From: Saprospiraceae bacterium
GTDB lineage: Bacteria; Bacteroidota; Bacteroidia; Chitinophagales; Saprospiraceae
NCBI GenBank assembly: GCA_029251525.1
Contig: JAQXDE010000035.1
Span: forward strand, 310,001-374,000
DNA: 64,000 nt
Reading direction: 5' to 3'
Shown: piece after piece, positions 38,423 through 47,482 of the stretch
Layout: the number at the start of each line of letters is the position of its first letter
How positions within the stretch are numbered: position 1 is the stretch's first letter
Translations under genes and position numbers: made by a program
The notes under the pieces: model-generated
Told to the model about the DNA's origin: nothing
Seen by the model: only the letters and a program-made list of their open reading frames with translations
The model's database searches: none

Positions 38423-39178
38423 ATGTCAAGACAATTAATCGTTGCGGGAAATTGGAAAATGAATACCACAATTAAAGAAGGGGAAAAGTTAGCTAAATCA
38501 ATCGTAAAAAAAGCTAAAGCCAATGATCCTTTAGTAATTATGGCTGCTCCATTTACCCATTTGCAATCAATAGGTGGAATCGTCAAAGGTGAAAAAGGAA
38601 TTGAAGTTGCTGCCCAAAATTGCTCCAATGAACTAAAGGGCGCATATACAGGTGAAATTTCTGTAGGTATGCTAAAGTCTGTTGGTGTAAAATATGTCAT
38701 TATTGGGCATAGCGAAAGACGACAATATTTTAAGGAAGGAAATGCATTGTTAGCAAAGAAAACGAATACAGTTTTAGGAAGTGGAATGCTTCCAATTTTT
38801 TGTTGTGGAGAACCATTGAGTGTAAGAAAAGCGGGAAATCATGCTCGCCATGTTTCCAAACAATTGAGAGAGGGATTATTTCATTTGACTAAAAAGGAAT
38901 TTTCCAAAGTGGTAATTGCATATGAACCAATTTGGGCAATTGGTACTGGGGTAACTGCCTCACCAGAACAAGCTCAAGAAATGCATGACAAAATTAGAAA
39001 AATGATTGCCAGAAAATATGGAGATAAGATTGCTAGTACTACCACAATACTTTACGGCGGAAGTGTTAAACCAGCAAATGCCAAGGAGATTTTTTCACAA
39101 CCCGATGTGGATGGTGGTTTAGTTGGAGGGGCATCTTTGAGTGCAACAGATTTTTCTAAGATAATTAAAGCAAGATAA
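38423..39178 (+). CDS. tpiA: triosephosphate isomerase
   Basis: Glycolytic isomerase of dihydroxyacetone phosphate and glyceraldehyde 3-phosphate. 251 residues with AGNWKMN (catalytic Lys13), IIGHSERR (catalytic His) and YEPIWAIGTG (catalytic Glu), plus the phosphate-binding LYGGSVKPAN and GLVGGASL loops. Complete and ordinary. Converges with the AI-2E family gene. Confidence 0.97.
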   Translation: MSRQLIVAGNWKMNTTIKEGEKLAKSIVKKAKANDPLVIMAAPFTHLQSIGGIVKGEKGIEVAAQNCSNELKGAYTGEISVGMLKSVGVKYVIIGHSERRQYFKEGNALLAKKTNTVLGSGMLPIFCCGEPLSVRKAGNHARHVSKQLREGLFHLTKKEFSKVVIAYEPIWAIGTGVTASPEQAQEMHDKIRKMIARKYGDKIASTTTILYGGSVKPANAKEIFSQPDVDGGLVGGASLSATDFSKIIKAR

Positions 39179-39247
39179 ACTATAAAAAAGGGAATTAGTT
39201 AATCGAGTTGAGACAAAATTAGATTGACTAATTTCCTGTTTTCTGTA

Positions 39248-40279
39248 TTAATCAATTTTGCCTTTTTCAGAGAGCATAATTGCTAAAGGTTTAGTTTTTT
39301 CAAATTGAGAAAAAATAATAATGGATACCACTGTAATCGGGACACTTAAAATCATACCTATAATTCCCCATAGCGCTCCCCAGATAGAAAGAGATAAGAT
39401 AGTTACCAACGGACTAATATTCATAGAGCTCCCCATGATCTTTGGTTCTAAAAAGTTTCCAACAATAACTTGAATAGTTCCGATGATGCCTAAGACTAAT
39501 AGGCTAGGTGTGAAGATTCCAAATTGAAATAAACAAAATATTGCGGGGAATATTGTTGCAATGAGTGATCCTATTGTTGGAATGAAATTTAGGATAAAAA
39601 TTAAAAATGCCCAAAATTCAGGTGCATCTACCCCAATGATTCTAAGAGCCATATAACTCAGACTTCCTGTGATTAAACTTAACAATGTCTTCAAACCGAA
39701 ATATCTAGAAATTGAGGTACTTATCTTTTCTAAGAATTTATCTACCTTTTCTTCATTCTCTTTACCAATAAAAATAGATTTAAGTTTTGGTTTGAAACTA
39801 GCATCTTCTAACAGTATGAATACGGCATAAAGTAGAATCATAAATCCATTACTTATCAAATCTGAAATAGATGAAAAAAGCATTTGTAATATATTTCCAA
39901 AGTCTAAATTCCCAGAAAAATTAGCCATAGCTTTTTTGCTATCTACTCCAAGCCAACTATTTATTTGTAAAATTAAAGCATCAATGTTTGGTTCGTACTT
40001 TTCAAAAGATAGAGCTAAGGAATTAATGTTGATTGTAAGTATATTGGTAACGAAAACTAAAACAAACATTATAAAACCAAAGGATATAATATGTTTTAGC
40101 CAAATAGGGATTTTTTTATTAATAAATCCTATTTTATCAAGCGTTGCTTCTAATTTTTTTCCAATAAACCAAAGGAGTAATCCTAAAAGAAAAGGTACTA
40201 TAATAGCTTGCCCAAAACTTAAAATGATTACTACAGAAATGCAGCTAACTAAAATATAGGCAATATTTTGAGTTCTCAT
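39248..40279 (-). CDS. AI-2E family permease
   Basis: 343 residues with about seven to eight membrane segments: paired helices at the N-terminus (IAYILVSCISVVIILSFGQA), an amphipathic middle part, and the family's conserved C-terminal core FILNFIPTIGSLIATIFPA and VGNFLEPKIMG. The name comes from TqsA; many members transport other things, including Na+/H+ or export of unknown solutes, so no substrate should be assumed. Confidence 0.87.
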   Translation of the reverse strand: MRTQNIAYILVSCISVVIILSFGQAIIVPFLLGLLLWFIGKKLEATLDKIGFINKKIPIWLKHIISFGFIMFVLVFVTNILTININSLALSFEKYEPNIDALILQINSWLGVDSKKAMANFSGNLDFGNILQMLFSSISDLISNGFMILLYAVFILLEDASFKPKLKSIFIGKENEEKVDKFLEKISTSISRYFGLKTLLSLITGSLSYMALRIIGVDAPEFWAFLIFILNFIPTIGSLIATIFPAIFCLFQFGIFTPSLLVLGIIGTIQVIVGNFLEPKIMGSSMNISPLVTILSLSIWGALWGIIGMILSVPITVVSIIIFSQFEKTKPLAIMLSEKGKID

Positions 40280-40483
40280 GGTGTCTCTTATTTTGCAGAG
40301 GGAAAATGAGACACTAAGTTAAGAAAGAGATTGGAGTTATTGATCGATTTTTTTGATTAGACTCTAAACTTAAGAATTTTGTTGAAAACAATCCAATTGC
40401 ATATAACAATGCCTCGTATAGTAATGGAGTAGGTTTGAAATTGTAGTAATAAATACTTAGGTATGATTTTATTTAGGACACGA

Positions 40484-41089
40484 TTATTCTTTTTTCTCCC
40501 ACATTGAAATCTTTTGTCTATCATCTTTAGAGATTAGTTGATAGCTGATTGGTACCTCGTCATAAGCACTGAAAAAAGTAACGAGCCGGGTACCCAAAGG
40601 CATTAAGTCCAATTGATTTTTCACATAATTTGAATACTCATCATACAAGTCATTTTTTACATCTATGGCATCATCTATTTTTTCAAATTGAATAATATTT
40701 TCATAGAATGGATTGAAAAAATAAAATGCTTCATAGTTGCTAAATTCAATTTGATTAATGTTTGAATTAATGAAGTTTATATTTTTTAATTGATATTTTT
40801 TTAAAATCTGCTCAGCTAATAAATGTAGGTTGTCTCTTTGTTCCACTCCAGTAAAGTGGCCATTAGTACAAACTGACCCTATCATACAAAATTTTCCTGC
40901 GCCTGATCCAATATCTAAAACTTTAGTTCCTGATTTTTGAACTAGAAATTTTGCTGCTCTAATCGCTATTTCTATTGGCGTAAAATGGGTGAAAGCCATT
41001 GGTCGAACTTCCTCTGGATAAATTCCATCAAAATCATCATCTTTCATTGAAATACCTTTTTCTATATACTTAAATATCATTTCGTTCAT
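40484..41089 (-). CDS. class I SAM-dependent methyltransferase
   Basis: 201 residues with a Rossmann core: motif I KVLDIGSGAGKFCMIG (about 56-71), acidic motif II end FTGVEQRD (about 79-86), and motif IV-like YFFNPFYEN in the place of the catalytic NPPY-like loop. The wording FFNPFYE and the substrate-side HFTPIEIAIRAAKFL suggest a small-molecule or protein methylase rather than an rRNA enzyme, but the target is unknown. A second in-frame Met (MKDDDFDG, residue 15) is a possible start. Isolated gene. Confidence 0.75.
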   Translation of the reverse strand: MNEMIFKYIEKGISMKDDDFDGIYPEEVRPMAFTHFTPIEIAIRAAKFLVQKSGTKVLDIGSGAGKFCMIGSVCTNGHFTGVEQRDNLHLLAEQILKKYQLKNINFINSNINQIEFSNYEAFYFFNPFYENIIQFEKIDDAIDVKNDLYDEYSNYVKNQLDLMPLGTRLVTFFSAYDEVPISYQLISKDDRQKISMWEKKE

Positions 41090-41278
41090 TTGATGTTATT
41101 CTAGTTGATAAATTTCACGAATCAGAAGTATAAATAAGGTAAACAAAAGCAATTTACAATTCCAAAAAAATGGATTATCTTTTTTAACTCTGATAGTAAA
41201 ATCAATACTGAGAGAATATTAAACTCGTTATATCGTGTCACTCAATTTATTAACTACATTTAAGTCAAATTACAAAAT

Positions 41279-42058
41279 ATGGATTATTTAGAAATTGAAA
41301 AGAAAGGTGAGTATACTATTATCCAGATGAATCGCCCAAAAGTTAATGCGATCAACTTTCAAATGGTAAAAGAGATAAGAGAAGCATTTAAATTGATGGA
41401 GGAAGATATCACTGTAAGTGGAGTTATTTTAACTGGTCGTGAAGGAGTATTTTCAGCTGGTTTAGACTTGATAGAATTATACGATTATGATAAAACTAAA
41501 ATACGAGAGTTCTTCATCGCTTTCGGGTTAATGTATATTGAATTGGCTAGATTTTCAAAACCATTTATTTGTGCTATAACAGGACATTCTCCAGCAGGGG
41601 GAACGGTAATCGCAATTACCTCAGATTATCGAGTTATGGCGGAAGGAGAGAAATACGGAATTGGTTTAAATGAGGTAGCAGTGAATGTTCAGATTTCTAC
41701 AAATTTGATTGAAGCTTATTCCTTTTGGTTAGGTCAAAGTTTGGCGTACAGATTTGTTCTAGAGGGAAAGTTGTTAAATAGTGAGGAGGCTCTAAAAGCT
41801 AATTTAGTAGATGAAGTATTGCCCATAGAGGAGGTATTACCTCAAGCTGAGAAAAGAATGAAACATTTTCTTACGGCTGATAAAAACATTTGGTTAAACA
41901 CAAAAACTAAACTCCGAAGCGAATGGTTGAATAAACTAAATGACCAAAACGAAGAAGAATTAGAAGAAGCTTTAAAAATATGGTGGAGCCCTGAGGTAAG
42001 AATGAAAATGCAAATGTTTAAAGCAATGCTTGCAGCGAAAAAAAATAATTCAATTTAA
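41279..42058 (+). CDS. enoyl-CoA hydratase/isomerase family protein
   Basis: 259 residues of the crotonase fold. The oxyanion-hole strand GREGVFSAGLDLIELY (about 57-72) and the GHSPAGGTVIAI turn (about 101-112) are clear; GHSPAGG resembles mitochondrial delta3-delta2-enoyl-CoA isomerase more than classic hydratase. The hydratase catalytic Glu pair is not evident, and the second region reads GLNEVAVNVQI. First gene of a plus-strand cluster of acyl-CoA and enone enzymes up to 47773; 19 bases separate it from the next start. Confidence 0.85.
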   Translation: MDYLEIEKKGEYTIIQMNRPKVNAINFQMVKEIREAFKLMEEDITVSGVILTGREGVFSAGLDLIELYDYDKTKIREFFIAFGLMYIELARFSKPFICAITGHSPAGGTVIAITSDYRVMAEGEKYGIGLNEVAVNVQISTNLIEAYSFWLGQSLAYRFVLEGKLLNSEEALKANLVDEVLPIEEVLPQAEKRMKHFLTADKNIWLNTKTKLRSEWLNKLNDQNEEELEEALKIWWSPEVRMKMQMFKAMLAAKKNNSI

Positions 42059-42077
42059 AAATCTAAAAAATACTATT

Positions 42078-43094
42078 ATGAACAAACAACTAAAATTAAT
42101 TAAAAGGCCAGTAGGAATGCCTGATGCAAATACCTGGAATTTGGAAAGTAACCCAATTCCTGAACTTCAGGATGGAGAAATTTTAATAAAAAATCATTAT
42201 ATCTCTTTAGATCCTGCTATGCGTGGATGGATGCGAGATGTTAAATCATATCTTCCTCCTGTTGGAATTGGTGAAGTAATGCGAGCAGGTTCAATTGGAG
42301 AAGTTGTAAAAGCAAATAATCATCCAATGTATAAAGTTGGTGATGTCTTGACTGGTTGGGGAGGGGTCCAACAATATAATGTGACTGATGGAACAGGATA
42401 TTATGCTGTTGATACAAAATTAGCTCCGATGCCAATGTACATTGGTACTTTGGGGATGCCTGGGATGACAGCATATTTTGGAATTTTAGAAGTTGGAAAA
42501 ATTAAAGAAGGTGATATTGTTTTAGTTTCTGGTGCTGCTGGAGCAGTAGGAAGTGTAGTTGGACAAATTGCAAAAATCAAAGGCTGTCGAGTAATCGGAA
42601 TTGCGGGTGGTCCTGAAAAATGTAAATACGTAGTTGACGAATTAGGATTCGATGGAGCGATAGATTATAAAAATGAAAGTGTTCATGCAGGCATCAAAGA
42701 ACATTGTCCAAAAGGAATCGATGTTTATTTTGATAATGTAGGAGGTGATATTTTAGATGCTGCTTTAGCCAAAATTCGGATGCATGCTCGTATTGTAATT
42801 TGTGGAGCTATCTCTCAGTATAATAATACAACAGCAATCAAAGGGCCTAGTAATTATTTATCACTTTTGGTAAATCGAGGAACGATGCAAGGAATGGTTG
42901 TTTTGGATTATGCTACCAAATATAAAGAAGCTGCAATGAATATGGGTATGTGGCTGGCTCAAGGGAAATTGAAAAGTAAAGAAGATATCTATGATGGAAT
43001 CGAAAATTTCCACAGTACTTTCGAACGACTTTTTACTGGAGATAAGAAAGGTAAATTGGTTTTAAAAGTATTGGAGGAAACTCCTGTAGCTTAA
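42078..43094 (+). CDS. NADP-dependent MDR oxidoreductase (PTGR/CurA-like)
   Basis: 338 residues from the ATG at 42078 (MNKQLKLIKRPVGMPD); an upstream in-frame start inside the previous gene lacks support. Medium-chain reductase of the prostaglandin/leukotriene reductase group: ISLDPAMRGWM substrate region, GMPGMTAYFGILEVG hinge, and NADPH site VSGAAGAVGSVVGQIAKIKG. These enzymes saturate the double bond of alpha,beta-unsaturated ketones and aldehydes. It follows the enoyl-CoA isomerase and is closed by a palindromic terminator. Confidence 0.88.
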   Translation: MNKQLKLIKRPVGMPDANTWNLESNPIPELQDGEILIKNHYISLDPAMRGWMRDVKSYLPPVGIGEVMRAGSIGEVVKANNHPMYKVGDVLTGWGGVQQYNVTDGTGYYAVDTKLAPMPMYIGTLGMPGMTAYFGILEVGKIKEGDIVLVSGAAGAVGSVVGQIAKIKGCRVIGIAGGPEKCKYVVDELGFDGAIDYKNESVHAGIKEHCPKGIDVYFDNVGGDILDAALAKIRMHARIVICGAISQYNNTTAIKGPSNYLSLLVNRGTMQGMVVLDYATKYKEAAMNMGMWLAQGKLKSKEDIYDGIENFHSTFERLFTGDKKGKLVLKVLEETPVA

Positions 43095-43125
43095 AAGGGA
43101 AGTTCTGTCTCCTAAATGAAAACGA

Positions 43126-43160
43126 AATAATTAGAGTTTAATTAAACTCTAATTATTTTA
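43126..43160 (+). terminator. palindromic terminator inside the acyl-CoA cluster
   Basis: Perfect 16-base arms AATAATTAGAGTTTAA (43126-43141) and complement (43142-43157), folding to a hairpin with a TTAA-centred loop and a T-rich end. It splits the cluster into at least two transcripts. Confidence 0.65.
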
Positions 43161-43203
43161 TTTTCAATTGAAAGTAGAACATTAATAATTTAAAAAATAA
43201 CCT

Positions 43204-43250
43204 ACCCATTTACGTTCCCTTTGAGGGGGCAGGGGTTAGACCGGATTTAA
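43204..43250 (+). promoter_or_regulatory. GC-rich hairpin and SD-like sequence before 43252
   Basis: The leader holds CCC then TTCCC pairing with GAGGGGG and AGGGG, followed by GGA about 8 bases before the ATG. It is much more GC-rich than its surroundings. A related arrangement precedes 46044. It may control translation or be a REP-like palindrome. Confidence 0.35.
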
Positions 43251-43251
43251 T

Positions 43252-44226
43252 ATGAAAGCAATAGTCTGCGAAAAATTTGGACATCCATCTACTCTAGTTT
43301 ATAAAGATGTTGAAAGTCGCCAACCAAAAGAAAAGGAAGTTTTAGTTGAAATAAAAGCATGTGGGGTTAATTTCCCTGATACATTAATCGTCCAAGGATT
43401 ATATCAATTTAAACCTGAGTTACCTTTCACACCAGGTAGTGATATCGCTGGTGTGGTAAAAGCTGTCGGAGAAAAAATCAAACATTTAAAAGTGGGTGAT
43501 GAAGTTTTTGGGTTTGCGGCGCATGGTGGATTTGCAGAAGAAGTAGTGTTAGATGGAAAAGCAGTTTTTCCCAAACCACCAAATATGGATTTCCCAATTG
43601 CAGCTTCCTTTCTGATGGCTTATGGAACTTCTTATCATGCCTTAAAAGATCGTGCTCGATTAAAAGAAGGAGAAACACTTTTAGTTCTAGGTGCTTCAGG
43701 AGGAGTGGGATTAGCTGCTGTAGAATTAGGGAAATTGATGGGGGCAAAAGTAATTGCAGCAGCTTCGACTGACGAAAAATTAGAATTGTGCAAAGAGTAC
43801 GGTGCAGATGAAACGATCAATTATTCCACCGAAGATTTGAAAGCACAAATCAAAGTATTGACAGAAGGAAAAGGGGTAGATGTAGTTTATGATCCGGTTG
43901 GAGGAAAATATTCTGAATCTGCTCTTCGAGGAATGGCTTGGGAAGGAAGATTTTTAGTTGTTGGTTTTGCAGCAGGTGATATTCCAAAAATTCCTTTGAA
44001 TTTACCGTTGCTAAAAGGATGTCAAGTTGTTGGAGTATTCTGGGGAAGTTTTGCCATGAAATTTCCCAATAAAAATATTCAAAATACTATGGAATTAATG
44101 CAATGGTATGCTCAAGGAAAGTTGAAGCCACATATCCATGCAGTTTATCCATTGAAAGATGCTACTAAAGCATTAGAGGAAATGATGAATCGTAAAGTTC
44201 GAGGGAAAATTGTTATTAGTAATTAA
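43252..44226 (+). CDS. NADPH:quinone oxidoreductase-like MDR protein
   Basis: 324 residues, quinone oxidoreductase type. N-terminal CGVNFPDTLIVQGLYQFKP, the nucleotide site LVLGASGGVGLAAVELGKLM (about 142-161) and the C-terminal HIHAVYPLKDATKALEEM are family landmarks. No zinc ligands. Members of this NADPH-dependent group act on quinones or acyl-type enones; the neighbours suggest an acyl-CoA or enone substrate. MaoC follows 37 bases later. Confidence 0.88.
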   Translation: MKAIVCEKFGHPSTLVYKDVESRQPKEKEVLVEIKACGVNFPDTLIVQGLYQFKPELPFTPGSDIAGVVKAVGEKIKHLKVGDEVFGFAAHGGFAEEVVLDGKAVFPKPPNMDFPIAASFLMAYGTSYHALKDRARLKEGETLLVLGASGGVGLAAVELGKLMGAKVIAAASTDEKLELCKEYGADETINYSTEDLKAQIKVLTEGKGVDVVYDPVGGKYSESALRGMAWEGRFLVVGFAAGDIPKIPLNLPLLKGCQVVGVFWGSFAMKFPNKNIQNTMELMQWYAQGKLKPHIHAVYPLKDATKALEEMMNRKVRGKIVISN

Positions 44227-44263
44227 TTATCTAAGATCTTTCAGATTTATAAAATAAAAAGAA

Positions 44264-44728
44264 ATGCCAAAATTAGAAATAGAAAACATTGAAGCGCTGA
44301 TGAAGTTGGAAGGAGATGCTCTACCTCAGGGAGATTGGATTCCAGTTACTCAAAAAATGATTAATGCTTTTGCTGATGCAACTTTGGATTATCAATGGAT
44401 TCATACTGATGTAGAAAGAGCAAAAAAAGAGTCTCCTTTTAAAACTCCAATAGCTCATGGATTTATGTCGGTTTCTCTTTTGTCCAAAATGTTAGAAGAG
44501 GCCGTTATTATTAAAAGCGGAAAAATGGGAGTGAACTATGGATTGAACAATGTTCGTTTCCCTCATCCTGTGCCTGCTGGAAGTCGATTAAGGTTAAATG
44601 GAAAAATTAATAAAGTTGAGGCTTATGGTGATAATGGCTGCAAAATATTTTGGGGATGTTCAGTAGAAATAGAAGGAGTAGAAAAACCAGCATGTGTTGG
44701 AGAATTTATTAGTTTACTTTTTGAATAA
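44264..44728 (+). CDS. MaoC-like dehydratase
   Basis: 154-residue hotdog protein. The (R)-specific hydratase motif is DYQWIHTDVERAKKESPFKTPIAHG (about 43-67), with the Asp/His pair of the catalytic loop (Ile-His47) and the AHGF turn. It should hydrate or dehydrate enoyl-CoA esters. NodN-like subgroup by length and wording. Placed between an MDR reductase and DUF2855. Confidence 0.9.
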   Translation: MPKLEIENIEALMKLEGDALPQGDWIPVTQKMINAFADATLDYQWIHTDVERAKKESPFKTPIAHGFMSVSLLSKMLEEAVIIKSGKMGVNYGLNNVRFPHPVPAGSRLRLNGKINKVEAYGDNGCKIFWGCSVEIEGVEKPACVGEFISLLFE

Positions 44729-44837
44729 GTGAAACTGAAAAATATTTACCTGTTCCAAAAGAATGTATTGTTTTAATTGAGGCTGGTTTAATCTGAAAAT
44801 TTTGAATTTAAAAATGAACTGAAAATAAAATAATTAT

Positions 44838-45920
44838 ATGTCAAATAAAAATAAAAATTTCCTAGTTCACAAAACAGAATTAAATAATACTAAGCTGTCG
44901 GATTCTGAGATTTCTGAATTGCAAAACGGAGAAGTATTATTTCGAATTGACAAATATGCTATGACGACCAATAATATTACATACGCTGTTGTAGGTCATA
45001 AGATTGGTTATTGGCAATTTTTTCCTGCAGAAGAGCCCTATGGAATTGTTCCAGTTTGGGGCTATGCTGACGTAGTAGAATCTAAACATGATGGAGTAAA
45101 GGTTGGTGAACGATTTTATGGATACTTTCCAATGGGAAATTTTTTAAAGATTGAAGTAGGAAAATGTTCGCCATTTGGGATTACTGATGGATCAACTCAT
45201 CGAGCAGAATTAGCACCAATCTATAATTCCTATAGTAATATAAAAGCTGACGTCTCTTATAATCAAGAAATGGAAGATTATGCCCCGATCGTTCGCCCAT
45301 TATTTACCACATCTTTTTTGAATTATCAGTTTTTAAAATCAGAGATTTTTTTTGATGCTGAACAAATAATTATAACAAGTGCCTCCTCTAAAACATCTAT
45401 GGGCTTGGCTTTTATGTTGAAAAAAAACCAGGAAGATGATGGGAAAAGAATTGTTGGGTTAACTTCACCCGGGAATTTAGAATTTGTAAAAAATACAGGT
45501 TATTATGACGAAGTAATAGCCTACAATGATTTGGAAAAAGATCTAAATCAAAAAGATTCTATAGTGGTGGATATGGCTGGGAATTCAAAGTTATTATTTA
45601 GGATATATGATTTCTTAAATGAAAAATTAAAATTTTCTTCTTTAATTGGGTTAACTGATTGGACATCAGAAAAAGAATTTAAGACATTACCGCGTTCCAA
45701 GTTTTTCTTTGCACCAGCATTCGCTCAACAATTATTTAAAGAATGGGGGATAGAAAAAGCCAATAAGGAAATTGCCATGGCAGGAGAAAGTTTTACAAGA
45801 GATGCATCACAATGGATGGACTTAGTTTATTTTAATGATTTCAAATCATTATCTAAATTGTATCATGAAATGTTACAAGGAAAGGTCGATCCAAGAAAAG
45901 GAAATATTGTTAAAATTTAA
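44838..45920 (+). CDS. DUF2855 family protein
   Basis: 360 residues, cytosolic. Family features are EVLFRIDKYAMTTNNITYA (about 31-50), the aromatic WQFFPAEEPYGIVPVWGYADV and a Rossmann-like middle region (IIITSASSKTSMGLAFML, about 173-190), so it looks like a remote MDR reductase: GroES-like N-half and nucleotide-binding C-half. There is no experimentally fixed reaction that I know of. The cluster suggests reduction or modification of an acyl-CoA or polyketide-like intermediate. Confidence 0.82.
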   Translation: MSNKNKNFLVHKTELNNTKLSDSEISELQNGEVLFRIDKYAMTTNNITYAVVGHKIGYWQFFPAEEPYGIVPVWGYADVVESKHDGVKVGERFYGYFPMGNFLKIEVGKCSPFGITDGSTHRAELAPIYNSYSNIKADVSYNQEMEDYAPIVRPLFTTSFLNYQFLKSEIFFDAEQIIITSASSKTSMGLAFMLKKNQEDDGKRIVGLTSPGNLEFVKNTGYYDEVIAYNDLEKDLNQKDSIVVDMAGNSKLLFRIYDFLNEKLKFSSLIGLTDWTSEKEFKTLPRSKFFFAPAFAQQLFKEWGIEKANKEIAMAGESFTRDASQWMDLVYFNDFKSLSKLYHEMLQGKVDPRKGNIVKI

Positions 45921-46006
45921 CCTTTATTAACTCAAAGCATGATTTAAATCAAATGCTATGTGAATATTTGAAATAACACAATTTAAATTTTATTAATAAA
46001 AAAAAT

Positions 46007-46038
46007 GCCCATTCAAATCCTTTAAACAGGATAGGGTT
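46007..46038 (+). promoter_or_regulatory. nested hairpin with SD-like AGGG before 46044
   Basis: CCC (46008-46010) can pair with GGG (46034-46036) and ATCC (46017-46020) with GGAT (46029-46032). The AGGG lies 7 bases before the ATG, so the fold would hide the ribosome site. Resembles the leader at 43204-43250. Confidence 0.35.
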
Positions 46039-46043
46039 TTAAT

Positions 46044-47012
46044 ATGAAAGCACCATTTATAGATACATTAAATTTGCCTGTTGTAGCAGCGCCAATGTTT
46101 TTAATTTCTGGCCCAAGGCTAGTTGTCGAATGTTGTAAAGCAGGTATCGTTGGAACATTTCCAGCATTAAATCAAAGAACAACTGAGGGCTTTGAAGATT
46201 GGCTTATTCAAATTAAAAGAGAATTATCTGATTGGGAAAAGGAAACTGGAAAAACTGCGGCACCTTTTGGGGTTAACTTAATAGTCCATAATACCAATCC
46301 AAGACTTCAGGCCGATTTGGAAGTTTGTGCAAAACACAAGGTCCCATTGATTATCACATCTCTTGGAGCCGTCTCTACTTTGGTGGATGCAGTACATGAT
46401 TATGGTGGTATAGTTTTTCATGATGTCATTAAAAAACGTCATGCAATAAAAGCTGCAGATGCTGGTGTTGATGGATTAATTTTAGTTGCTGCGGGTGCAG
46501 GTGGACACGCTGGGACAATCAATCCAATTTCATTAATTGCTGATATTAAAAGTTTTTACGACAAAACAATCTTACTTTCCGGATGTATGAGCACAGGAAG
46601 AGATGTAGCATCTGCGATGCAGATGGGCGCAGATTTGGCCTATTTGGGAACTCGTTTCATCAATGTAAATGAAAGTCGTGCTGATGAAAAATATCAACAA
46701 ATGATTATCGATAGTGGAGCAAGTGATATCGTATATACTGCTGCTGTTTCAGGTGTATCTGCCAATTTTTTGCAAGCTAGCCTAGAATCAATGGGTATTA
46801 CTCAAGAACTCTGGGCTCACAAAGCAAAAGTTGATTTTGGAGAAGAACTTAAAGTAGATGAAGCTAAAGCTTGGAAAACTATCTGGTCAGCAGGTCAGGG
46901 AGTGACAACAATTAAAGATGTATTACCTTTGGCAGAATTGGTAGAGCGAATGAAAGAAGAGTTTAAGGAAGCAATTGAAGCTCAATACAAGTTATTAGAA
47001 AAGTATGGGTAG
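46044..47012 (+). CDS. nitronate monooxygenase-like flavoprotein
   Basis: 322-residue FMN TIM-barrel protein of the 2-nitropropane dioxygenase group. N-terminal LPVVAAPMFLISGPRLV binds FMN. GAGGHAGTINPISLI (about 151-165) holds the His used for proton transfer, and GADLAYLGTRFINVNESRA forms the phosphate site. The same fold includes enoyl-ACP reductase FabK and enoyl reductases of fatty-acid or PUFA synthases, and in this cluster an enoyl-reductase-like or nitroalkane-detoxifying role are both possible. Confidence 0.85.
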   Translation: MKAPFIDTLNLPVVAAPMFLISGPRLVVECCKAGIVGTFPALNQRTTEGFEDWLIQIKRELSDWEKETGKTAAPFGVNLIVHNTNPRLQADLEVCAKHKVPLIITSLGAVSTLVDAVHDYGGIVFHDVIKKRHAIKAADAGVDGLILVAAGAGGHAGTINPISLIADIKSFYDKTILLSGCMSTGRDVASAMQMGADLAYLGTRFINVNESRADEKYQQMIIDSGASDIVYTAAVSGVSANFLQASLESMGITQELWAHKAKVDFGEELKVDEAKAWKTIWSAGQGVTTIKDVLPLAELVERMKEEFKEAIEAQYKLLEKYG

Positions 47013-47064
47013 GTCAAAAAGTATTAGCCTGTTATTAAATTTTTCCGAATCGTATTAATTTTTT

Positions 47065-47472
47065 ATGAAGAAATTTTTGACCTACAAGGGAGCAGTTATG
47101 ACATGGGAATGTGATTCAAATGGACATATGAATGTAATGTATTACATCAATAAATTTGAAAATGCAGGTCGCAATTTAAGTTTGGAAATGGGTGTTTCTA
47201 AAATAATGTCCAAAGAAATTGGGTTCGTAGTTGTAGAGCAAACGATTAAATATTTAAGAGAGGTTTTTGAAGATGATCTTTTATTTGTGGAAAGTAGTTT
47301 AGTAAATTTTTCCAATAAAGCAATGGTCATGAGACATGAAATGTTCAATGGGATTACAAAAGAATTGGTATCCACTATGGATGTCGTAGGAGTTTTATTC
47401 AATAAAACAAATCGTAAGGCTATTCCTATTCCTAAGGATCGAATTGATATACTTAAAAAAATGATAGGCTAA
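47065..47472 (+). CDS. acyl-CoA thioesterase (4HBT hotdog)
   Basis: 135 residues. WECDSNGHMNVMYYINKFENA (about 14-34) is the 4-hydroxybenzoyl-CoA thioesterase-type active loop with the catalytic Asp/Asn region and conserved HMN-x-x-Y. It would release free acid and CoA from an acyl-CoA. 52 bases after the nitronate monooxygenase-like gene and 10 before the next. Confidence 0.88.
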   Translation: MKKFLTYKGAVMTWECDSNGHMNVMYYINKFENAGRNLSLEMGVSKIMSKEIGFVVVEQTIKYLREVFEDDLLFVESSLVNFSNKAMVMRHEMFNGITKELVSTMDVVGVLFNKTNRKAIPIPKDRIDILKKMIG

Positions 47473-47482
47473 AAATAAGCAA

